DNA from: Candidatus Nanohalarchaeota archaeon
Lineage (GTDB): Archaea > EX4484-52 > B79-G9
Length of the DNA: 11,725 nucleotides
Direction: 5' to 3'
Assembly: GCA_030594795.1 (NCBI GenBank)
Contig: JAUVEK010000032.1
Span: 1 to 11,725, forward strand
This document shows positions 5,814 to 11,725 of this stretch, one piece after another (the first letter of the stretch is position 1; every line of letters starts with the position of its first letter). The notes below the pieces were generated by a model. The model did not search any database. It saw nothing but the letters and a program-made list of their open reading frames with translations, and had not been told where the DNA came from. Position numbers and translations under genes: made by a program.

Positions 5814-5857
5814 AGATTCATAGAACATTACAACAAGATAGTCTATGGTGGGCGTGT

Positions 5858-8221
5858 ATGAGTGAAGATTCTGATGTTTTTGAGGAGATTGATCTTAGAG
5901 ATATATTGAGAAGCAGGGCTATTCGGAAATACTGGTACATGATAGTTCTTGCGGTTGTCTTCGTTATTGCTTTGTGGATCCGGATGGTGCCGGCGAAACA
6001 CGGCATATTCATTGGCATTGATCCATATTACCTGTCGCGCATGACGCAATATCTCGTAGAGCATAGCTTTCATCTGCCGGCTGTTGATGTTATGCGCTAT
6101 GCTCCGACCGGCTGGGACCCGCACAGTGAACTTAACGGCATATTTTATATTCCTGCTGTGATATATGTTTTGATAAGCAGGATAATTCCACTGGATTTCC
6201 ATACGTTTGCAATTGTGTTTCCCGCGGTTGTTGGATCCCTGATTGTTGTTCCCCTGTTTTTTATTGGCAAGGAGCTCCATAACAGGAGCACCGGCCTTTT
6301 TGCTGCTTTGTTTTTTGCTGTATCGGGTTCAGTGATTTTCCGGACATCTGCCGGGTTTTTTGAAAAGGAATCAATTGCAGGGTTTCTTATGCTTACCGGG
6401 CTGTATTTTTTTATAAGAGCAATAAGGAAGGACTCTCTTGTGTCAGGCATCGTTGCCGGCCTTTCTATAGCGACTATGGCGACAGTGTGGGGAGGAGTCC
6501 AGCAGATACTGCTTGGCATTGTCGGTTATGTGTTTCTGGTGACTTTTGTAAATAAGCAGCCGAAATCGCTTCTGAAAGCTTATGTTCCGATAGTGCTGAT
6601 TGCTGTGACGTATTATGGCACAGGGTCATCAATTGCGATGATGAACTACCTTGCTCTTGCAATACTTGTTTTGCGTGTGGCTGTTGAGAAATGGGGGATT
6701 GTTTCGAAGAGGGGTTTGCCGTATTTTGGACCGTCTATTTTTTTGATTGGCGGGGTTCTTGTCTTTATCGGGGCCGTATTCTCAAGAAAGCTTGCCGGGG
6801 TTATTATGAGCACCCAGAAATATATGTTTTACAGCAAGGAGGTCATTGAGTCAACAGTTGCTGAGAATGTAGATGCAGGGTGGAATGATTTTGTGTCGCA
6901 GTTTGGCGCGCCTTATGCGGAGGCATTGTTTCCGCAGTTAAAACCGATATTGTTTTATGCAAGTGTATGGATATTTGCATTTGCTGCGGTGTTTGTTGTT
7001 TTGCACAAGATATACAAGGAAAAGGATAAATTTTTTGTGCTGGGTGTTTTCTCAGCACTTGTCAGCATCCTGACATATTATCTGTTTATGAAAACGAAGA
7101 GTCCTGATATGCAGACGTATTTTGTGTTATCTTTCATGCTTGTGCTTGTGCTTGTCGCGAGAAAAAGCCACTTAAATGCGTTGATGCTTCTTTTGATGTA
7201 CTCGTCTATGCTCGGGTTTGCGTCGAAGATAAGGTTTTCGTTTATACTCGGGCCTTATATCGCATTGTTGGCGGGTTATTTTATGTCTAATTTTGTGAGG
7301 TTTGTGCAGAAGAGCAAGTTGATGAGGGATGCGAAGTCGCTTGAGGAGAGGATAAATATTTATTCTGTGGGCGCAGGGATACTTATTGTGTTTGTGCTGG
7401 GCGTGAATGTCGCTTCTGGATATGTGCTTGCAAATAATCTTGGGCCGTCGTTTTCTCCCAACTGGAGAGGGGCGATGGATTTTTTGAAGACAGAAACGCC
7501 GGAAGGTTCTATAATTCTTTCATGGTGGGATTTTGGATACTGGTTCCAGACAGCAGGTGAGAGACCTACGAATCTTGACGGGGGGAATAATCTGGCATCG
7601 AGGAACAGGCCTACTGCACAGTATTTTACAGGAATGATGAATGAGAGCCAGCAGAGGTTCTTTTTGAACAAGTTTAATACGGATTATATCCTTGTTGATT
7701 ATTCCATGATTGGGAAGTATGCTGCCATGTCCAAGATTGCGAATTATGATGGGACGGTGGAGTCTTATCTTGGGATGCCGTACAAGAACAGGATAGAAAA
7801 GGGGAATGTATCTATATTTATATATTCTGCAGGGCCTTACTCTGTGTGGGTTCCTGTTAACCAGGGAGGCCAGCTTGAAGGAAATATTGTACTTTCAACG
7901 TCGCAGGGGCAGGAAGCCTATATTAAATCTATTTGCGGGGCAAATGGATTGGTGCCTCTTAACCCGCCAAATGACAAGGCGATAATAGATAACTGCGTGT
8001 TTCTGACGCCTAATCTTGTGTATCTTGCAACTGAGGATGTGGGTACGTCTACGTTTACGAAATTGTATCTTATGAACGGGGAGGGTGTGCCTTATGTGGA
8101 GAAAGTGTTTGATAACCAGGAGGTTAAGATATTTAAGGTGAATCTTAACAAGTCGTCGCAGGATGAGCTTGACGAGTGGTGGAAGACTCATGATGCGTTT
8201 GACCTTATGGTGAAAAAGTGA
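5858..8221 (+). CDS. aglB: Oligosaccharyltransferase AglB (STT3 family)
   Basis: Membrane enzyme that moves a lipid-linked glycan onto Asn of secreted proteins on the outer face of the cytoplasmic membrane. Its 787 residues are an N-terminal multi-helix membrane region (about 25-520, near 13 helices) and a C-terminal globular domain. Conserved sites: first acidic motif G53-I-D55-P-Y-Y; second acidic motif F-F-E169-K-E171; the external-loop TIxE-type motif S332-T-V-A-E335; W556-W-D558-F-G560, the WWDYG sequon-binding motif with Phe for Tyr; and a DK/MI-type motif D614-x5-K620-x3-M624. The start at 5858 has GGTG 7 nt upstream and a promoter; the frame is open further back but only into the Yip1 gene and without homology-like sequence. 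The next gene starts 10 nt downstream and makes the first intermediate of the same pathway. Confidence 0.93.
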   Translation: MSEDSDVFEEIDLRDILRSRAIRKYWYMIVLAVVFVIALWIRMVPAKHGIFIGIDPYYLSRMTQYLVEHSFHLPAVDVMRYAPTGWDPHSELNGIFYIPAVIYVLISRIIPLDFHTFAIVFPAVVGSLIVVPLFFIGKELHNRSTGLFAALFFAVSGSVIFRTSAGFFEKESIAGFLMLTGLYFFIRAIRKDSLVSGIVAGLSIATMATVWGGVQQILLGIVGYVFLVTFVNKQPKSLLKAYVPIVLIAVTYYGTGSSIAMMNYLALAILVLRVAVEKWGIVSKRGLPYFGPSIFLIGGVLVFIGAVFSRKLAGVIMSTQKYMFYSKEVIESTVAENVDAGWNDFVSQFGAPYAEALFPQLKPILFYASVWIFAFAAVFVVLHKIYKEKDKFFVLGVFSALVSILTYYLFMKTKSPDMQTYFVLSFMLVLVLVARKSHLNALMLLLMYSSMLGFASKIRFSFILGPYIALLAGYFMSNFVRFVQKSKLMRDAKSLEERINIYSVGAGILIVFVLGVNVASGYVLANNLGPSFSPNWRGAMDFLKTETPEGSIILSWWDFGYWFQTAGERPTNLDGGNNLASRNRPTAQYFTGMMNESQQRFFLNKFNTDYILVDYSMIGKYAAMSKIANYDGTVESYLGMPYKNRIEKGNVSIFIYSAGPYSVWVPVNQGGQLEGNIVLSTSQGQEAYIKSICGANGLVPLNPPNDKAIIDNCVFLTPNLVYLATEDVGTSTFTKLYLMNGEGVPYVEKVFDNQEVKIFKVNLNKSSQDELDEWWKTHDAFDLMVKK

Positions 8222-8231
8222 AAGTGATCTT

Positions 8232-9254
8232 ATGATCATATTTTTGATATCACTTGCTGTTACGTTTGTTGCAACGATGCTTGTTGTTCCGAAGACGATT
8301 GTGTTTTTGCGGAATATTTCTGTTGTTGGCAAGGACGTACAGAAGAAGGGCTGCCCTGAAGTTCCGGAGATGGGGGGGCTTCCTGTATTGATTGGCTTTC
8401 TTGCAGGCATGCTCCTTTATACGGCGACTAATACGTTTTATTTCAGGAATGAGGCGTATATCGGTCTGCTTGCGGCGATGCTGACTGTGACTTTGATAAC
8501 GCTTATCGGTATGCTTGATGATCTTACGGCTCTTTTGAAGCCTAATTTTTCGATTAGTCGCAGGGATCATAAGTCGGTTAAGAGGGTTGGGTTTAAGCAG
8601 CGCCATAAGTTTTTGCTGCCGCTTCCTGCTGCTGTGCCGCTTATGGCTGTGCAGTCTGGGGTGTCTGTGGTGTCTATTCCTTTTGTTGGGTCGATAGATA
8701 TCGGTATTTTGTACCCGTTGCTTGTTATTCCTTTGGCGGTGTTTGGCGCGTCTAATGCGACAAATATGCTTGCAGGAATGAATGGTCTTGAGGCAGGGCT
8801 TGGGGCTGTTTTGATTAGTGCTCTTGGGCTGTATGCATATGTGCAGACCGGGAGTTCGATTGCTGCCGCGGTAGCGTTTATGTTTGTGGCTGCGCTTTTT
8901 GCGTTTCTTGTGTTTAACTGGTGCCCGGCCAGGCTGTTTTCAGGGGACAGTTTGACTTATGCTATCGGTGCTGTGGCGGCGACTGTGGCGATTCTTGGAA
9001 ATATTGAGAAGTTTGCTATTTTCTGTTTTATCCCGTGGTTTGTGGAGTTTGTTTTGAAGGCGAGGTCAAAGTTCAAGGCTGAGAGTTTCGGGGTTTTGCA
9101 AAAGGACGGGACGCTTAGGGCGCCGCACAAAGAAGTGTATTCGCTGACGCATGTTGTTATGAAGATGGGGAAGTATAGGGAGTCGAAAGTATCTTTGATT
9201 CTTGTTATGTCTGAAATAATAATATGTCTTTTAGGCTTCGCCATTTTTCTGTGA
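8232..9254 (+). CDS. UDP-GlcNAc (or similar):polyprenyl-phosphate sugar-1-phosphate transferase, GPT/MraY family
   Basis: Multi-pass enzyme that joins a sugar 1-phosphate, probably HexNAc, from a UDP-sugar to dolichyl/polyprenyl phosphate, the first membrane step of N-glycan assembly; it corresponds to eukaryotic Alg7 and methanogen AglH. Its 340 residues have about 10 membrane helices. Motifs include EMGGLPVLIGF (46-56), G93-M-L-D96-D97 for the metal and UDP-sugar site, N175-A-T-N-M-L-A-G-M-N184-G-L-E-A-G, F236-S-G-D239-S, and a cytosolic loop (273-306) ending APHKEVYSLTH. NATNMLAGMNGLEAG is closer to eukaryotic/archaeal GPT than to bacterial MraY. GTGAT at 8224-8228 lies only 3 nt before the ATG, a tight spacing. 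It follows aglB by 10 nt, so the two are almost surely co-transcribed, and it ends 12 bp from the convergent gene. Confidence 0.9.
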   Translation: MIIFLISLAVTFVATMLVVPKTIVFLRNISVVGKDVQKKGCPEVPEMGGLPVLIGFLAGMLLYTATNTFYFRNEAYIGLLAAMLTVTLITLIGMLDDLTALLKPNFSISRRDHKSVKRVGFKQRHKFLLPLPAAVPLMAVQSGVSVVSIPFVGSIDIGILYPLLVIPLAVFGASNATNMLAGMNGLEAGLGAVLISALGLYAYVQTGSSIAAAVAFMFVAALFAFLVFNWCPARLFSGDSLTYAIGAVAATVAILGNIEKFAIFCFIPWFVEFVLKARSKFKAESFGVLQKDGTLRAPHKEVYSLTHVVMKMGKYRESKVSLILVMSEIIICLLGFAIFL

Positions 9255-9266
9255 GTTGAATATTTG

Positions 9267-10865
9267 CTACTGTTGTTCGTTTATTCGTTCGATGAAGAGG
9301 TCTGCGGGTATTATTATGGTTGTTGCGAGTCTCTTTTGGTCGTAGAGCTGGGGGTCGCCTGTGAGTTTTATTTTTTCTGAGTCTTTCGGGTGTTTTAGTT
9401 TGCCGTCTGGTGTGAAGAATGTTTTTGCGAACAACTGGTAGATGTATTGTGGCTGCATTCTTTCGTAGTCGTCGATTATTATGTAGTCTATGTTTTTTTC
9501 ATGGAGTGTGGTTATGAGTTGTTCTTCTTTGCTAGGGTAGCCGACTGTTTTTCGGTAGCTGTACCATTGGTGGCCTGGTTGGCTTGCGGTCATGAGCACT
9601 GCTTTTTTGTCTGTGTTTTGCTGTATCCATTGCCCTGCTTCCTGAAGTGAGGGGTAGCCAAGGGCGTGGATTTGCTGGTAGCGCGGGAGGACGGCTGTGT
9701 AGCCTGTATATATGATGTATGTGAGCATGATTGCCGGGAGTATGAGTGATGCTGCTCCAGTGAGTTTCAGGTCGCGTTCTGTTAGTTTTGCGATTATTTT
9801 GAAGGCGCCGAGGGCGGCAAAAACTGCGAGCGGGCATGCAAGTGTATCAATTAGCCGCAGGTCTTTCAGCACCTGGATTGAGAAGTATGCCAGAGGGACT
9901 ATTATCCATGTTAGCATATATATACCGAATTTGTCTTTTTTGTATAGTGTCCAGATGATTCCGAGTATTGCGAGTGTGAAGCCGAGCCATGTGAGATATT
10001 GCGGAGCTTGTGTGAGGTATGTGTGCCACGGGCCTGCGCCCCATTGCATGTTGAGTGCGCCTCTTGCCTGTTTTATGCCGATGAATGCATCGCCGAATGT
10101 CAGGTGCTGGTAGATGAAGTAAGGTGCTAATGGTATGAGTGCGGCAAGTGGTGAAAGTATGAGGTCGCGGTTTTTTGTGAGAGATTTTAGGGAAGCCTGG
10201 TTTGTTATTATTTTTATTGCGAGGTATATTGCGATTGAAGGTATTATCAGTATTGCGTTGTATCTTATGAGGAAGGTGAGGCCGAAGGAGATCCATGAGA
10301 TGTATAGGTATTTTGGATTATTCTTTTCTATGCCTATGTAGAATGCGAGCATTGCGATTGTGTAGAAGAGGACCGATGGGATGTCTGAGAGGATGTTTTG
10401 TACATAGGGAAGTGTTAAGGGGATTCCACCCAGCATTGCACTTGAGAAGAATGCAATCTCTCTATTGTATATTTCTTTGACGAGGAGGTATACGATGAGT
10501 ATTGTGAGTATTGCGGATACGATTATTGGTATTTTTGCTACAGTGTATGAGACGCCGAATATCAGGAATGATGCTGCAAGCATCATTGGGAAAAATGGCT
10601 GTCTGTAGGATTCTTTTGTGTCCTGGACGTCAATGCCGTGGTAGTGTTCGACTGCAATGGTGCGGCCCATTGTTATGTAGCCTGCCTCGTCGTACATGAG
10701 GGAGTCGTAGGCGCTGATGTTTGTGAGGTAGATGTAGCCGAAGAACGTGGCCAGGAGAATTAGCGCAACGATATCTGTTTTTGTGAGTTTGAAGATGTTT
10801 TGTTTAGTGCTTTTTTCTCTTTTTTTCGCGTCTTTTGTGCCTGTCTTTTTTTTCATTTTTGTCAT
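9267..10865 (-). CDS. GT-C membrane glycosyltransferase, PMT/ArnT-like (dolichyl-phosphate-mannose-protein mannosyltransferase family)
   Basis: A 532-residue membrane protein. After a very basic cytoplasmic tail (1-30) come about 11-12 hydrophobic segments and a soluble C-terminal part (about 400-532). GT-C hallmarks: an acidic pair in the first external loop, Y58-D59-E60-A-G-Y, and L159-S-D161-I-P in the next loop region. The segment LKDLRLIDTLACPLAVFAALG (333-353) resembles the conserved late loop and helix of PMT_2-type enzymes. It would transfer a sugar from a polyprenyl-phosphate donor to a protein, lipid or glycan outside the membrane; donor and acceptor are unknown. The start at 10865 is chosen because upstream sequence in this frame is the shadow of the neighbouring UPF0104 gene; Met4 (10856) is an alternative. 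It converges with the GPT-like gene. Confidence 0.85.
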   Translation of the reverse strand: MTKMKKKTGTKDAKKREKSTKQNIFKLTKTDIVALILLATFFGYIYLTNISAYDSLMYDEAGYITMGRTIAVEHYHGIDVQDTKESYRQPFFPMMLAASFLIFGVSYTVAKIPIIVSAILTILIVYLLVKEIYNREIAFFSSAMLGGIPLTLPYVQNILSDIPSVLFYTIAMLAFYIGIEKNNPKYLYISWISFGLTFLIRYNAILIIPSIAIYLAIKIITNQASLKSLTKNRDLILSPLAALIPLAPYFIYQHLTFGDAFIGIKQARGALNMQWGAGPWHTYLTQAPQYLTWLGFTLAILGIIWTLYKKDKFGIYMLTWIIVPLAYFSIQVLKDLRLIDTLACPLAVFAALGAFKIIAKLTERDLKLTGAASLILPAIMLTYIIYTGYTAVLPRYQQIHALGYPSLQEAGQWIQQNTDKKAVLMTASQPGHQWYSYRKTVGYPSKEEQLITTLHEKNIDYIIIDDYERMQPQYIYQLFAKTFFTPDGKLKHPKDSEKIKLTGDPQLYDQKRLATTIIIPADLFIERINEQQ

Positions 10866-10901
10866 CTGCCTTTTTTGTGCTGCTATAATGTCTGGCTTAT
10901 G

Positions 10902-10912
10902 ATTATTATAAG
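10902..10912 (-). promoter_or_regulatory. Candidate TATA box of the GT-C gene
   Basis: On the minus strand it reads CTTATAATAAT, in the 59-nt gap between the UPF0104 stop and the GT-C start. It would give a leader of about 15 nt. A second TATA-like ACATTATAG (10883-10891) is nearer. Either could give the GT-C gene its own promoter in addition to read-through from the upstream gene. Confidence 0.3.
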
Positions 10913-10924
10913 CGTTATTGTTGT

Positions 10925-11725
10925 CTATTGATGGGATGTAATCTGTTTTGTTATATCTTTTCTTTTTAGGTGCATGCGTGTGATTGTGTATGAGCCGAGA
11001 GCGAGAGTGATGATATTTTTTATGAAGTGGTCTACGAGCGCTACTGAAAATGCAAGCGCCGGCTGCGCTCCAAATACTATGAATACTCCTGAAAGAGCTG
11101 CTTCGTATGTGCCGAGACCGCTTGGGGTGTTGGGGGTGGCTTTTGTGAGGTTGCCAAGCGAGACTGCAAGGAATATTATTTCTATGGCCAGGTTCATGTT
11201 CATCGAGAGTGCGACTGTGTATGCTATCAGGGTTTCCATTAACCAGATGCCAATCGAGCAGATCAATATAATCATGGATGATTTTTTGCTTTTTACTGTG
11301 TTGTTGATGTTTTTTATGAATTTTTTGAGTGATTTTGTTATTTTTTCTGTGTATATATCGTGAGCGATAAGCCTGTTGAGTATTTTTGTTGTGGTTGATT
11401 CGATTAGTTTTGGTTTGTACATCAAGACGAAGATTGCGAGTGTCAGGAGGACTGCCACAATACTGAGTATATTCATGGTGTCCTGTATCCATGATGGCAT
11501 GATGTATTCGTTCCTTTGAGTGATATAGAACAATGATATGGCTCCCAAAAGTATTATTGAGATTATGTCAAATACCCTTTCTGTCAATAGTGATGCAATC
11601 CCTATGTTATATTCAATTTTGCGGTATTTTTTGATTAGTATGGCGCGAAGAATGTCACCCATTCGTGCCGGGAGTATAAGGTTTGCCCATTGGCTGCATA
11701 TCACCATTTTTGTGGAGAATGCAAG
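10925..11725 (-). CDS. UPF0104 / lysylphosphatidylglycerol-synthase-TM-like flippase-type membrane protein, 5' part missing
   Basis: The frame is open to the right edge (six codons, LAFSTK, before Met at 11707), so the true start lies outside. The visible 266 or so residues are the C-terminal part of a family of about 300-350. Counting from Met11707, the family signatures are WANLILPARMGDILRAILI (7-25), LLTERVFDI (40-48) and NTPSGLGTYEAAL (193-205) followed by ALVDHFIKN (223-231). Relatives include the membrane domain of bacterial MprF, which synthesises and flips aminoacyl lipids, and the C-terminal part of haloarchaeal AglD, a glycosyltransferase of the N-glycosylation pathway. A role in moving or handling a lipid-linked precursor is inferred. 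It lies upstream of the GT-C gene on the same strand, 59 nt apart. Confidence 0.85.
   Translation of the reverse strand, partial: LAFSTKMVICSQWANLILPARMGDILRAILIKKYRKIEYNIGIASLLTERVFDIISIILLGAISLFYITQRNEYIMPSWIQDTMNILSIVAVLLTLAIFVLMYKPKLIESTTTKILNRLIAHDIYTEKITKSLKKFIKNINNTVKSKKSSMIILICSIGIWLMETLIAYTVALSMNMNLAIEIIFLAVSLGNLTKATPNTPSGLGTYEAALSGVFIVFGAQPALAFSVALVDHFIKNIITLALGSYTITRMHLKRKDITKQITSHQ

Noticed and set aside
5663..5857. 65-residue N-terminal extension of AglB
   Set aside because: It starts inside the Yip1 gene, reads through the promoter region, is Cys/Trp-rich without pattern, and ignores the good ribosome site before the ATG at 5858.
10866..11492. Upstream extension of the GT-C gene frame (about 209 extra residues)
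   Set aside because: The sequence is rich in His, Asn, Lys and Arg with no family-like pattern, and it overlaps the clear UPF0104 gene in another frame. It is a shadow kept open by the skewed composition.
1..11725. CRISPR arrays, insertion sequences, toxin-antitoxin or defence genes
   Set aside because: No regularly spaced repeats, terminal inverted repeats, transposase motifs or defence-family motifs were seen. All long genes belong to housekeeping, transport or glycosylation families.

Overview
The window is archaeal. It encodes the small subunit DP1 of the archaea-specific D-family DNA polymerase, an archaeal ribose-1,5-bisphosphate isomerase, and an AglB/STT3 oligosaccharyltransferase next to a GPT-type GlcNAc-1-phosphate transferase. 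Several genes have archaeal TATA boxes about 20-50 nt upstream of the start, and some transcripts are probably leaderless. The sequence does not fix the lineage; a DPANN or euryarchaeal lineage is my inference only.

Layout, left to right. Positions 1-194 hold a probable divergent promoter region, with perhaps the first codons of a minus-strand gene at the edge. A small hypothetical gene (195-419) and an MFS transporter (484-1656) follow on the plus strand. The transporter is convergent with polB/DP1 (3166-1664, minus). A gene-free stretch (3167-3481) separates DP1 from a plus-strand run: ribose-1,5-bisphosphate isomerase (3482-4408), CYTH-domain protein (4410-4964), Yip1-like membrane protein (4971-5726), AglB (5858-8221) and GPT-family transferase (8232-9254). 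Converging on that run from the right are a minus-strand GT-C (PMT/ArnT-like) glycosyltransferase (10865-9267) and a UPF0104/flippase-like membrane protein cut by the right edge (from 10925).

How the genes fit together. The GPT-like enzyme would load the lipid carrier with the first sugar phosphate of a glycan, and AglB would transfer the finished glycan to Asn in secreted proteins. The GT-C enzyme and the UPF0104 protein are membrane proteins of the kind that use or handle polyprenyl-linked sugars and lipids. About 6 kb on the right is therefore a cell-surface glycosylation neighbourhood. The R15P isomerase belongs to the archaeal nucleoside/AMP salvage route through type III RuBisCO; its partners are not in the window.

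The most striking signal is compositional. The plus strand is C-rich over C-poor-in-G sequence from position 1 to about 3.2 kb and G-rich from about 3.3 kb to the end, whatever the gene direction on either side. The switch falls in the gene-free stretch beside DP1, which also carries a bulged dyad and two direct repeats made of a T-run followed by a G-run. This is what a chromosomal replication origin would look like, and I propose it as a candidate origin.
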